DNA of 64,000 bases from Defluviimonas salinarum (GTDB taxonomy: Bacteria > Pseudomonadota > Alphaproteobacteria > Rhodobacterales > Rhodobacteraceae), in contig NZ_JAPDOG010000006.1 in NCBI RefSeq assembly GCF_026013545.1, positions 124,001 through 188,000 on the forward strand, in the 5' to 3' direction. A model generated the notes under the pieces. It was not told the DNA's origin. It was given only the letters and a program-made list of their open reading frames with translations, and ran no database searches. How positions within the stretch are numbered: position 1 is the stretch's first letter; every line of letters starts with the position of its first letter. The position numbers and the translations under genes are program-made. Of the stretch, positions 19,493 through 28,157 are shown one piece after another.

Positions 19493-19878
19493 TGTCCGTC
19501 TCCCTGCTTGCCCGTGGCTCACATCGGCCCGAGCTGTTTTCAAAACCCAGGCGCATCGCAGTGTCCGGCCTGGTTCTGGATCTCGTCTCCTTCGATGCGG
19601 AAGACCGAAGGCGCGTCGGGCGCGGAAGAAGTTCGGTGGCGTTCGGATGGACCTTCCCGGGGACCTGTGCCGGCGCCCGGATGGCCGGCACCCAAGCCGC
19701 CGGAAAGGGCAACGCTTGGTCCGAAACGCGACGCAATGCTCTGGATCAACTCCCCCTGACCACGCCGAAGGGGCGCATTTCAGCTCTTCCACAGCCAAAA
19801 CTCTGCGCCGCTTTCGAAAATTCGCAAACGCAAAATACAAATTGTTATTATCGGATTTTCCGATAGCTCCGCCGCATG
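19493..19878. promoter_or_regulatory. 386-bp region upstream of the ydcS-like gene
   Basis: No gene is supported here. The part next to the LysR gene is AT-rich compared with its surroundings. It contains the palindromes ATCGGA-TTT-TCCGAT (19850-19864) and GTTTT-C-AAAAC (19536-19546). The first lies 15 bp beyond the LysR stop and could be a weak terminator of that gene or an operator; the second lies 44 bp upstream of the ydcS start. The operon promoter must lie here but I cannot place it. Confidence 0.45.
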
Positions 19879-20772
19879 TCAGAACGAGGTCTGAGCGAGA
19901 CGCACGAAATCGCGCGTTATGGGCGAGAGCGGCGCGCCGCGGCGCCAGGCCATGCCGACCTGGACGGTGGGCAGATCTCCCGAAACGTCGCGGATCTCAA
20001 TGCGGTCTCCTTCAAGCGACCACGGCCGATAGATCAGGTCCGGCAGGATTGCCAGCCCCACTCCGGTCGCGACGAGGCTGCGCACCGCCTCGACCGACCG
20101 GGTCCGGAACGCCACGTCCGGCCGGGTTCCGAGCGAGGCCATGAGCCGGTTGGTGCTTTCCTCGATCTCTTCGAGCGAAAGCATGATCAGCGGTTCGCGC
20201 GCCACCTCGTCGAGTTCGATCGCCTCTTTGGCTGCAAGCGGATGACCGAGCGGCAACCAGAGCCGCATGGCTGAGGCGGCGATGCTCTCGACCTGGAAGG
20301 CGCTGCGATTGTGCAGGTTCGAGACCAGGAGAAAGGCCACGTCGATTTCGCCGCCGATCAGGAGGTGTTCGAGATATTCGCCGGAATCCTCGATGGCCGA
20401 GATCCGCACGGAGGGAAAGGTCCGCCGGAACCGCGACAATGTCTCCGCCAGCCCGTATCCCGCGACGAGCGAGGTGACGCCGAGCCTGAGTTCGCCGCTT
20501 CTTTCTGAAGTTTCAATCTGGAAGGCGCGGCGGGCGTCCGAGACGTCATCCCGGATCTTGCGCGCGTGCCGCAGGAACTGGTGCCCCGCATTGGTGATCG
20601 CAATGCCGCGCGCCCGGCGTTCGAACAACACGATGCCGAGATCCGCCTCCAGCGCCTTGATCGCTTCCGTGACCGAGGACTGGGAGATCGCGAGTGCCTT
20701 GGCGGCGCCCGATACGCTTCCGTGCTCGGCCGCGGCGACAAAGAACTGAAGCTGTCTCAGGGTAAAGGCCAT
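19879..20772 (-). CDS. LysR-family transcriptional regulator
   Basis: 297 residues. Winged HTH at about 1-60 (LRQLQFFVAAAEHGSVSGAA..SQSSVTEAIKALE), then a LysR substrate-binding domain (about 90-297). ATG 20772 is chosen because the HTH begins at once; a longer in-frame reading adds Arg-rich sequence with no family match. It could control the downstream ydcSTUV-patD-like operon (same strand) or the divergent BCCT gene. The ligand is unknown. Confidence 0.88.
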   Translation of the reverse strand: MAFTLRQLQFFVAAAEHGSVSGAAKALAISQSSVTEAIKALEADLGIVLFERRARGIAITNAGHQFLRHARKIRDDVSDARRAFQIETSERSGELRLGVTSLVAGYGLAETLSRFRRTFPSVRISAIEDSGEYLEHLLIGGEIDVAFLLVSNLHNRSAFQVESIAASAMRLWLPLGHPLAAKEAIELDEVAREPLIMLSLEEIEESTNRLMASLGTRPDVAFRTRSVEAVRSLVATGVGLAILPDLIYRPWSLEGDRIEIRDVSGDLPTVQVGMAWRRGAPLSPITRDFVRLAQTSF

Positions 20773-21137
20773 CTGGGATCTGCCGTATCCGCGTCGGTTG
20801 CGGCGCCCGTCCAGAGGGTGCCTACCTGCCATCCAGACGCCTCGAGCGATCCGGCGCAACAGATTTCTCGGGGATGCCGCCCCCGGATCCCGTATGCACC
20901 GTCGCCGCCGTCCGGAAACGACGGCCGCCCGGACGGAGCCGCTTGGGACGGCGGATCGCCCCGGACAGACGCGAGGCGACCGGGTTCGCAAGGTTTCATG
21001 GCGCAACAGGGCGCCGCGGCACCGAATCGCCAAATAAAACAATCAGATTGTCAAGGTTGACCGAAATATTTTTTCGCCTTCCACTTGAAGATTGACACGG
21101 CCCCACGGAACCGAACTCCAGCAAGGGGAGTGACTTG
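20773..21137. promoter_or_regulatory. divergent region between the LysR and BCCT genes, with palindrome
   Basis: 365 bp without a supported gene. The half near the BCCT gene is AT-rich and contains the palindrome ACAATC-A-GATTGT (21039-21051), a plausible binding site for the LysR protein. The BCCT ribosome site GGGGAG is at 21125-21130. The rest is GC-rich with no feature I recognise. Confidence 0.45.
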
Positions 21138-22715
21138 ATGTCCTCGTTCAAAGGCGCGTCTTTCAACACAGTATTCATTGTCGCCATGACGCTCTGCCTC
21201 GCCATCGGGGTCTGGGGCGTGATCAGCCCCTCGAGCATGACCGGCTCGGCGCAGGCCTTCACAGGCTATCTCCTGAACGGTGCGGGCTGGATGTGGCTCG
21301 CCATGTGTTCGGGGTTCCTCCTGCTTGGCGGCTACATGGCGTTCGGGCCCTACGGGCATATCCGGCTCGGCAAGGACGACGAGGAGCCGGAATTCGACAC
21401 CGCCTCCTGGATCGCGATGCTGTTTGCCGGCGGCATGGGCTCGGGGCTTCTGGTCTGGGGCGCGGCGGAACCGATGTACCACTTCGTCTCCCCGCCGGGG
21501 ATGGAGGGCGAGACCCCCGCGGCCGCGCGCGAGGCGCTGGTCATCACCAACCTTCACTGGGGCCTGCATGCCTGGTCGATCTACGGCTGCTGCGCGCTGG
21601 TGATCGCCTACTTCACCTTCCGCCGCAACGAACCCTCGATGATCTCGACCCCGATCAAGCACGTCTTCAAGGGACCGGCTGGCGAGACGGTCGGCAAGGC
21701 CGCGGACATTCTCGGCGTGATCTCGGTCGTGTTCGGCCTCGCAGGCTCGCTGGCGATGGGCGCGCTCGCGGTGCGCTCGGGCATGTACTACGCCTTCGGC
21801 ACCGAGCAGAACAACACGATGTCGATGATCATCCTCGTCGCGCTCTTTGTCGCCTACATGCTGTCGGCCACGACCGGCGTCGACAAGGGGATCAAGATCC
21901 TCTCCAACATCAACATGGTGCTGACCGTGGCGATCATGCTGATGGTCATCTTCGCCGGCCCGACGCAGTTCATCATGGAGACCTTCGTCGACTCGATCGG
22001 GCGCTATTTCAGCGCGATCGTCACCAAGTCCTTCACGCTCTACCCGTTCGAGGGGCTGACCGGCTGGACCTCGGGCTGGACGCTCACCTATCTCATCTGG
22101 TGGCTGGCCTGGGGGCCGTTCATCGGCATCTTCGTCGCCCGCATCTCGCGCGGGCGCACGATCCGCGAATTCATCTTCGGCGTCGTGCTGGTGCCGACCG
22201 TCTTCTCGATGCTCTGGTTCGCGGCCTTCGGCGGCGCGGGCTTCTACATCGAGATGTATGGCGGCGGCGGTCTGAAGGAGATCATCTTCGAGGACGTCTT
22301 CGCCGCACTCTTCGCCTTCCTCGGCTACTTCCCCGGCGCGACGATCCTCGCCGGCCTCGCGGCGGCGCTCCTCTTCATCTTCCTCGTGACCTCGGCGGAC
22401 TCGGGCACCTTCGTGCTGTCGATGATGACGACGAACGGCGATCTCAACCCGCCGGTGATCCAGAAGATGATCTGGGGCATCCTGATCGCGGTTCTCACCT
22501 TCTCGACCCTCGTGACCGAATCCGTGACCGTCGCCAAGGCGATGGCCATCACCGGGGCGATCCCCTTCGCGATCATCGTGCTGTTGCAGATCGTCGGCTT
22601 CCTGCGCGAGATCCGCAAGGAGATCGAGGAACCCGAAGTCATCGAGGCTCGCGGCGAGATCGAGGGCCGCGGGCCGGCCGGCGCCGCCGAGGCGGCGCAG
22701 GACAGCGCGTCGTGA
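21138..22715 (+). CDS. BCCT-family (betaine/carnitine/choline) transporter
   Basis: 525 residues, about 12 membrane helices. The glycine-rich stretch GMGSG (99-103) in AGGMGSGLLVWGAAEP matches the TM3 signature of BCCT carriers, and the Trp-rich segment WWLAWGPFIG with SRGRTIREF matches the conserved TM8/loop signature. BCCTs import quaternary ammonium compounds such as glycine betaine or choline, driven by Na+ or H+, or exchange them. N- and C-terminal tails are short, so an osmosensing tail like that of BetP is not obvious. The next gene starts 23 bp after its stop. Start: ATG 21138 with GGGGAG; TTG 21135 is possible. Confidence 0.9.
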   Translation: MSSFKGASFNTVFIVAMTLCLAIGVWGVISPSSMTGSAQAFTGYLLNGAGWMWLAMCSGFLLLGGYMAFGPYGHIRLGKDDEEPEFDTASWIAMLFAGGMGSGLLVWGAAEPMYHFVSPPGMEGETPAAAREALVITNLHWGLHAWSIYGCCALVIAYFTFRRNEPSMISTPIKHVFKGPAGETVGKAADILGVISVVFGLAGSLAMGALAVRSGMYYAFGTEQNNTMSMIILVALFVAYMLSATTGVDKGIKILSNINMVLTVAIMLMVIFAGPTQFIMETFVDSIGRYFSAIVTKSFTLYPFEGLTGWTSGWTLTYLIWWLAWGPFIGIFVARISRGRTIREFIFGVVLVPTVFSMLWFAAFGGAGFYIEMYGGGGLKEIIFEDVFAALFAFLGYFPGATILAGLAAALLFIFLVTSADSGTFVLSMMTTNGDLNPPVIQKMIWGILIAVLTFSTLVTESVTVAKAMAITGAIPFAIIVLLQIVGFLREIRKEIEEPEVIEARGEIEGRGPAGAAEAAQDSAS

Positions 22716-22738
22716 CCGGGCGCGGAAAGGAGGGTCCC

Positions 22739-24592
22739 ATGTCCATTCGCGCAATCATCGCCATTCTGGCCACCGTGCTCGCCCTCGCCGGCTGCACCGA
22801 GGAAGACGGCAAGATCCGCATCGGCGCCAAGAACTTCGGCGAGAGCAAGATCCTCGCCCACATGATGGCGGCCGTGATCGCGGAACAGGGCATTCCCGTC
22901 GAAGGGGTCGTGGAGTACGAGAACACACCGTCGATCCTCGAAGCCCTGAAGCGCGGCGACATCGACGCCTATCCCGAATACAACGGCACCGGCCTCGTGA
23001 TGCTCGGCCAGAGCCCGCTGGCCGACGGCGATGCCGCGACCGAGCGGGTGAAGCAGATCTTCGAGCCGCTCGGCATCTCCTGGCGCGAGCGGATCGGCGT
23101 GGCAAACAACTACGGGCTCGCGATGCTGCCCGAGCGGGCCGAGGACATGCGCCTGACCGACATGTCGCAGCTCGTCCGGCGCAGTTCCGAGGTAACGATC
23201 GGGATCGAGGACGACTTCACCGCGCGGCCGCTCGACGGCCTCACCCCGATGACGCAGCGCTACGGCTTCGAATTCGGCGAGATCGTCGAAGTGCCGCTCT
23301 CCGACCGGGGCACGCTCTACGACCAGCTTCTCGACGGCAAGGTCGACGTGATCGAGGTCTACACGACCGACGGCCAGATTGCCGATTACGGGCTGACGCT
23401 TCTGCAGGACGATCTCCAGTTCTTCCCGGTCTACGAGCTCGCGCCGATCGTCCGCCTGGAATCGCTGGCAAGGCACCCTGCCCTCGGCGGCGCGCTCGAT
23501 GCGCTCGGCGGCAAGTTCACCAACGAGGAGATGCAGGCGCTCAACCGCCGCGTCGATCTCGAGGGCCGCTCGCCCGAGGCCGTGGCGCGCGACGCGCTGG
23601 CCCGACTCGGGCTGATCGCGGCGGGCGCGGTCGAGGCGGAAGACCCGCTGATGATCGCCGCCTCGCCGCTCCTCGCCGAAAGCGATCTTGCCAGCACGGC
23701 GCTGCGCTCCGCCCGGCGGGCCTATGTCGGCCGCGAGGTCACGATCGACCCGAGCCACGATCCGCTGGCGGAGGTCGCGAACGGCAACGCCCGGCTCGCG
23801 CTGGTCGGCGCGGAGAGCTTCTTCGACCTCTCTGGCCCGACGCCGGTGCGGACCGAGGCCTTCGAGGGCCTCGCGGCGGTCGGTGCGAACGCGGTCCACC
23901 TCGTCAGCCCGACCGGAGATGCGGGCGTCGGCGCGCTCTCCGAGGCCACCGAGCTCATCGTTGGCCCTGAAGGCTCGGCGTCCTACCGGATCGCCACGAT
24001 TCTCACCGACGCGCTCGGCCTGACGGCGGCGCTGACCGTGACCGACGCGACAAGTGCGGGCGATCTTCTGACGCTTCTCGACGCGAAGGGCAAGGTCGCC
24101 GTGCTCCCCGCGCCCGTCGGCAGCGACATGATCGCGGCTGCGTTTTCAAGTGCGGAGCTGAAGCTCCTGCCCGTCGACGGCTGGACGCAGGGCGCCAACC
24201 TGGTGAAATACCCGTTCCTGCGCCAGACCCGCATTCCCGGCGGTTCCTACGGCCGACAGTTCACGGCCGTCGAGACGCTGTCGAGCCAGGCGGTTCTGGC
24301 CGGACCGGCGCCGGTTCCGGCGATCGCTACGATCGGCGACCAGGGTCCGGGTGCGACGGCCGCCCCCGCGCTGAAGCCGGTGCCGACAAGCACGGTGCAG
24401 GCCCTGGCGGCCGGCATCACCGGGGGCGAGCTGATCGACCCGGTGCTGCCGCTCGCGGCGGCTTTCGCGCCGACGCTGCCGACGCCGCCGGCGGCGATGA
24501 ATCCCTCGGCCGACGTCTCGGTGCTGAACGTGGCGCTCGTGTTGATGTTCGTATGGCTTTTCTGGCTCTATGTGCGCCGCGAAGCTCCGTGA
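22739..24592 (+). CDS. two-lobed solute-binding lipoprotein with C-terminal membrane helix (OsmF/OpuAC-like)
   Basis: 617 residues. A lipoprotein signal peptide ends in LALAGC (lipid Cys19). Residues about 25-300 resemble the QAT-type betaine/choline binding proteins (IRIGAKNFGESKIL.., AYPEYNGTGL.., YTTDGQIADYGL). Residues about 305-520 look like a second, more distant binding lobe (LIVGPEGSASYRIATILTDAL). A Pro/Ala-rich linker then leads to a hydrophobic helix (about 590-612) ending RREAP. No ABC permease or ATPase is nearby; it follows the BCCT gene by 23 bp and precedes uspA by 21 bp. It may deliver or sense substrate for the BCCT carrier. An upstream in-frame open stretch is only a shadow of the BCCT gene; ATG 22739 gives the signal peptide. 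Confidence 0.75.
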   Translation: MSIRAIIAILATVLALAGCTEEDGKIRIGAKNFGESKILAHMMAAVIAEQGIPVEGVVEYENTPSILEALKRGDIDAYPEYNGTGLVMLGQSPLADGDAATERVKQIFEPLGISWRERIGVANNYGLAMLPERAEDMRLTDMSQLVRRSSEVTIGIEDDFTARPLDGLTPMTQRYGFEFGEIVEVPLSDRGTLYDQLLDGKVDVIEVYTTDGQIADYGLTLLQDDLQFFPVYELAPIVRLESLARHPALGGALDALGGKFTNEEMQALNRRVDLEGRSPEAVARDALARLGLIAAGAVEAEDPLMIAASPLLAESDLASTALRSARRAYVGREVTIDPSHDPLAEVANGNARLALVGAESFFDLSGPTPVRTEAFEGLAAVGANAVHLVSPTGDAGVGALSEATELIVGPEGSASYRIATILTDALGLTAALTVTDATSAGDLLTLLDAKGKVAVLPAPVGSDMIAAAFSSAELKLLPVDGWTQGANLVKYPFLRQTRIPGGSYGRQFTAVETLSSQAVLAGPAPVPAIATIGDQGPGATAAPALKPVPTSTVQALAAGITGGELIDPVLPLAAAFAPTLPTPPAAMNPSADVSVLNVALVLMFVWLFWLYVRREAP

Positions 24593-24613
24593 AACAGGGA
24601 AGGAGAGCAGAAG

Positions 24614-25069
24614 ATGGGCGAAAAGATCCTTGTTCCGATCGATATGGCGGACCAGAAGACCGGCCTCAAGACGATCGCGGAGGGCGTCGTCCAGGCCAAG
24701 GTCCGCAAGGCCGAGTTGGTGGTCATGACCGTCGTGCCGGACATCCTGTCGGGGCTCGACTTTCGCTACGCGATCCGCGGCGAGATGGGCGGATCGGAGA
24801 ACTACGACCTCAAGGCGATCGTCAAGGAGGCGCTCGACAGGCTGAACCAGATCGTCGCGGACCACACGCCGAGCGGCATGAAGGTCAGCACCATCGCCCG
24901 GCACGGCACCGCCTATGAGGAGATCCTCAAGGTCGCGAAGGATATCGGCGCGACGATGATCGTGCTCGGCGCGCACCGTCCCTCGCTGAAGGACTACCTG
25001 ATCGGCCCGACCGCGGCGCGCGTCGTGCGCCATGCGGAATGCTCGGTCAACGTGATGCGCGACACCTGA
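24614..25069 (+). CDS. UspA-family universal stress protein
   Basis: 151 residues with a typical UspA start (EKILVPIDMAD) and a C-terminal nucleotide-loop region (IVLGAHRPSLKDYLIGPTAARVVRHAECSVNVMR). The canonical GxxG is altered to GAHR, so ATP binding may be weak. It is tightly linked (21 bp) to the binding lipoprotein gene with a GGAGAG ribosome site. UspA proteins such as TeaD regulate a compatible-solute TRAP transporter, which makes a regulatory role on the BCCT plausible but unproven. Confidence 0.85.
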   Translation: MGEKILVPIDMADQKTGLKTIAEGVVQAKVRKAELVVMTVVPDILSGLDFRYAIRGEMGGSENYDLKAIVKEALDRLNQIVADHTPSGMKVSTIARHGTAYEEILKVAKDIGATMIVLGAHRPSLKDYLIGPTAARVVRHAECSVNVMRDT

Positions 25070-25162
25070 CCGCGGCGCAGACAGAGGCGGCTGCCGGCGC
25101 CACCGCGACGGGCGGCCAATCGCGCGCGCCCTGCCCCGTGCGGGCACACAGGGAGAAGCCCG

Positions 25163-25852
25163 ATGGAACTCAACGCAGATTTCGGCCTCCGCGTCGCGGT
25201 CCATGCCAATCGGATGGACTGGACCCCCTCGCCGATGCCCGGCGTCGAGCGCAAGATGCTCGACCGGATCGGCGACGAGGTCGCGCGAGCGACCACGATT
25301 GTCCGCTTCGCTCCGGGCAGCCGGTTTTCGCCGCACACCCATGACGGCGGCGAGGAATTCCTCGTCCTCGACGGCGTGTTCCAGGACGAGCAAGGCGACT
25401 TCCCGGCGGGCAGCTACGTCCGCAACCCGCCGACGTCGCGCCACACGCCCGGCTCCGCGCCGGGCTGCACCATATTCGTCAAGCTCTGGCAGTTCGCGCC
25501 CGACGACCGGCGGAAGGTCACGGTCGACACGCGCGCGCTGGATCTGCAGGCGCCTCCCGGCAGGCCGGGCGTGCGCAGCGCCATTCTGCACGAAGACGCC
25601 CGCGAATGCGTCCGGATCGAGCAATGGGCACCCGGCGCGGCGGTCGAGATGGCACCCGCCGGCGGCCTGGAGATCCTGTGCCTGGACGGTGGATTCCTGG
25701 AAGGCGGCGAAGGCTTCACACCGTGGTCGTGGCTGCGCCTGCCGATCGGGGCCGGGCTCTCCGCCGTCGCCGGGGCCGAGGGCTGCCGGGTCTGGGTGAA
25801 AGAGGGCCACCTGCGGTTCGCGGGCGCCGACCTGCCGCCGCAGCAGACCTGA
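25163..25852 (+). CDS. ChrR-type double cupin protein
   Basis: 229 residues holding two cupin barrels. The first (about 25-110) has HTHDGGEEF with later His94, giving an H58, H60, E64, H94 metal set. The second (about 135-215) lacks the His pair. This resembles the ChrR anti-sigma cupin domain, but the N-terminal zinc anti-sigma domain is missing and no ECF sigma gene is adjacent, so calling it an anti-sigma factor would be unsafe. It is 93 bp downstream of uspA with GGGAG before the ATG, and may be in the same transcript. Confidence 0.75.
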   Translation: MELNADFGLRVAVHANRMDWTPSPMPGVERKMLDRIGDEVARATTIVRFAPGSRFSPHTHDGGEEFLVLDGVFQDEQGDFPAGSYVRNPPTSRHTPGSAPGCTIFVKLWQFAPDDRRKVTVDTRALDLQAPPGRPGVRSAILHEDARECVRIEQWAPGAAVEMAPAGGLEILCLDGGFLEGGEGFTPWSWLRLPIGAGLSAVAGAEGCRVWVKEGHLRFAGADLPPQQT

Positions 25853-25876
25853 GCGGACAACCGCGCCCCGGTCGAA

Positions 25877-25904
25877 GGCCGATCTGAAATGGATTGGATC
25901 GGCC
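25877..25904. repeat. inverted repeat after the cupin gene
   Basis: GGCCGATC (25877-25884) and GATCGGCC (25897-25904) form a perfect 8-bp stem with a 12-base loop. It sits 25 bp after the cupin stop and lacks a T-run. It may be a 3' stabiliser or a rho-assisted end of the BCCT operon. Confidence 0.4.
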
Positions 25905-25978
25905 GCCGGAAGTCGCCTAGAAAAGCTTACGCGATTCCTTCCCGAAGGCACCGGCAAGGACCAGATGGACGATCGAGC

Positions 25979-26971
25979 ATGAACGGCGACTTGATCAGCG
26001 TTGTCATTCCCGCGCACAACTCCGGCTGGTCCATCCGGGACACGATCCGCTCCGTCCGCGCCCAGCGCGGCTGCGACTACGAGGTGATCGTTGTCAATGA
26101 CGGCTCGACCGACGACCTTGAGGCGATCATGGCCCCCATTCTCGCCTCCGACGCCCGCTTCCGCATGGTGACGCAGGAGAACCGCGGCCTCGCGGCGGCG
26201 CGCAATCGCGGGCTGGACGAGGCGAAGGGCAGATACGTCGCCTTTCTCGACGCCGATGACCTCTGGCACCCGGACTTCCTCGCGAGCCTGAAGGTGGCGC
26301 TGGACGATCATCCCGAGGCACCCTTCGCTTATGCCTACCTGCTTCGCGTCGACACCGCGAACCGCCTGATCCCGGCCCCGCCGTGGCGCCACGAGCCGCG
26401 CCACGACTTCGAGGGGCTCCTGACGCTGAACTCGGTCGGCTGCGGCAGCGCCTCGCTGTTTCGACGCGCCGCGGTTGCCGAGGCCGGCGGCTTCGACCCG
26501 ACCTTGCGCGTGCGCGGCGTCCAGGGCGCCGAGGACTGGAAGCTGGTCCTGCGCCTCGCCGCCCGGCAGACGCCGGTTCTCGTGCCGCGCTTCCTCGTCG
26601 GCTACCGGCTTGTCGAGCAGGGCATGTCCCAGCGCGAGCCGCGCCGGCAGCTCAACGCCGTCCGCGCGGTGATGGACGATATCCGGGCGGAGTTTCCCGA
26701 CACGCCCCGTCGCTGCTTCGCCGACGCCCGCACGCTCCTGAACGGATGGCTGCTGACCGCCTTCGCGCGCAACCGGGATTACCGGACCATCGCCCGGCTG
26801 CTGGTGGAATCCTACCTGCTCAACCCCTTGTGGTTCCGCTCCCGCGAGTTGCGCATGGTGCACCGCCAGAAGATCGTCTCGCTGGTTCGGGACAGGGCCG
26901 GGCCGCGCACCGACCTTCGCGATCTGATCCAGAACGGCGAGCGGCCCTTCGCCTTCCTCTCCGAGCCCTGA
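25979..26971 (+). CDS. GT2-family glycosyltransferase
   Basis: 330 residues. The GT-A start ISVVIPAHNSGWSI, the VNDGSTDD nucleotide-binding segment and FLDADD with the DxD metal site (about 90) are all visible. It transfers a sugar from a nucleotide donor; acceptor unknown. It opens a polysaccharide gene block and converges with the Wzt gene. ATG 25979 was chosen because the fold starts here; a longer in-frame start at 25889 adds basic sequence that overlaps an inverted repeat. Confidence 0.87.
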   Translation: MNGDLISVVIPAHNSGWSIRDTIRSVRAQRGCDYEVIVVNDGSTDDLEAIMAPILASDARFRMVTQENRGLAAARNRGLDEAKGRYVAFLDADDLWHPDFLASLKVALDDHPEAPFAYAYLLRVDTANRLIPAPPWRHEPRHDFEGLLTLNSVGCGSASLFRRAAVAEAGGFDPTLRVRGVQGAEDWKLVLRLAARQTPVLVPRFLVGYRLVEQGMSQREPRRQLNAVRAVMDDIRAEFPDTPRRCFADARTLLNGWLLTAFARNRDYRTIARLLVESYLLNPLWFRSRELRMVHRQKIVSLVRDRAGPRTDLRDLIQNGERPFAFLSEP

Positions 26972-26986
26972 CCCTGTGCCCGCGCG

Positions 26987-28153
26987 TCACCCGCCTGCGA
27001 CCTGCCAGCGCCGCGGCGGGTTGAGCATGCCGTTCGGACGGGCGTCGCCCGCGATGGTGAGCGGACAGGCGCTCCAGTGGCTCGATTGCGACGGGTCGCT
27101 GCCGCCGGGCCGCAGGCCGACGTTGACCGTGTAGTGCCCCGGCGTGAGATCGAGGCGCGCGATCTCGATCGACAGGTCTGCGTTGCCGGTGAGATCGGGC
27201 ATATCGACGCCATCGGTTAGGCTGTCGGCCTCGAAGCAGACATGCCCCGAGGTATCGGCGATCGTGATGCCGACTTGCGGCCGGGAAATCGGCCGCAGCG
27301 CACGCAGCGCGACCCCGATCGTTAGGCCGGCACCCGGCGCGAGCGTCTCGATCCCCACTCCGGCAGGGTCGCGCAAGGTGACGCCCGCAACCTCGCCCCA
27401 GCCGTCCATGTTGGCCACGCCACTGCTTTCGCCCTCATAGGCGGAGACGACGCTGTCGGGCGCGCCGATCGCCCGGACCGCCCCGCGGTCGAGCCACAGA
27501 ACCCGGTCGCAGACCCGCCGGACCTGTCCAAGGTCATGGCTGATGAGAACGATCGCACAGCCGTTTTCCTTGAATTCGGCGATGCGCCTCAGGCACTTCT
27601 TCTGGAACTCGAGGTCGCCGACCGCGAGCACCTCGTCGATCAGGAGGATCTTCGGCTCGACATGCACCGCGACCGAGAAGCCGAGCCGCACCTTCATCCC
27701 GCTGCTGTAGGTGCGGACGGGGTCGTCGATATGGTCCTGCATCTCCGCGAAAGCGATGATGCTGTCGGACCGCGCGCGGACCTCCTCCTTGAGAAGGCCC
27801 GAGAGCACGCCGTTGATCACGATATTCTCGCGCCCGGTCAGCTCCGGATGCATGCCGGTGTTGAGCGCCAAGAGGCCATTGACCGGCGCGGCGGCGATCA
27901 CCCGCCCCCGGTCCGGCTGCATCACCCCGCCGAGCAGCCGCAGGAGCGTCGACTTGCCTGCGCCGTTGCGGCCGATGACGCCAAGCATCTCGCCCGGCGC
28001 CACCTCCAGGCTCACATCGTCGAGCGCGCGGATCATCTCGCCGCGCGGTCGCGTCCGCCAGCCACCCTCGACCCAGCGCCGGAAGGTACGCGGCGCTTCC
28101 GCACCCTGGTGGCGGAAGCTCTTTTGCAGTCGTTCGGCGCGCAGCGCGGTCAC
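26987..28153 (-). CDS. wzt: polysaccharide ABC exporter ATP-binding protein (Wzt-like)
   Basis: 388 residues. ATPase domain (about 1-245): Walker A GRNGAGKST, signature YSSGMKVRLGF and Walker B ILLIDEVLAVGD, typical of O-antigen/teichoic exporters. Residues about 255-385 form a Wzt C-terminal-like beta domain, which in O8/O9a-type systems recognises the polysaccharide end. This suggests a chain-terminated glycan exported by the ABC route. It follows wzm by 4 bp. Confidence 0.88.
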   Translation of the reverse strand: MTALRAERLQKSFRHQGAEAPRTFRRWVEGGWRTRPRGEMIRALDDVSLEVAPGEMLGVIGRNGAGKSTLLRLLGGVMQPDRGRVIAAAPVNGLLALNTGMHPELTGRENIVINGVLSGLLKEEVRARSDSIIAFAEMQDHIDDPVRTYSSGMKVRLGFSVAVHVEPKILLIDEVLAVGDLEFQKKCLRRIAEFKENGCAIVLISHDLGQVRRVCDRVLWLDRGAVRAIGAPDSVVSAYEGESSGVANMDGWGEVAGVTLRDPAGVGIETLAPGAGLTIGVALRALRPISRPQVGITIADTSGHVCFEADSLTDGVDMPDLTGNADLSIEIARLDLTPGHYTVNVGLRPGGSDPSQSSHWSACPLTIAGDARPNGMLNPPRRWQVAGG

Positions 28154-28157
28154 GGAG

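Noticed and set aside
21293-22738. Long open frame running in front of the binding lipoprotein
   Set aside because: It overlaps the BCCT gene in another frame and has no family sequence; the real start is ATG 22739 with a lipoprotein signal.
25163-25852. Anti-sigma factor ChrR
   Set aside because: The zinc-binding anti-sigma domain and a neighbouring sigma factor gene are both missing, so only the cupin similarity is reported.
24146-26863. 905-residue minus-strand open frame
   Set aside because: It crosses uspA, the cupin and the GT2 gene in antisense; low-complexity composition typical of high-GC shadow frames.
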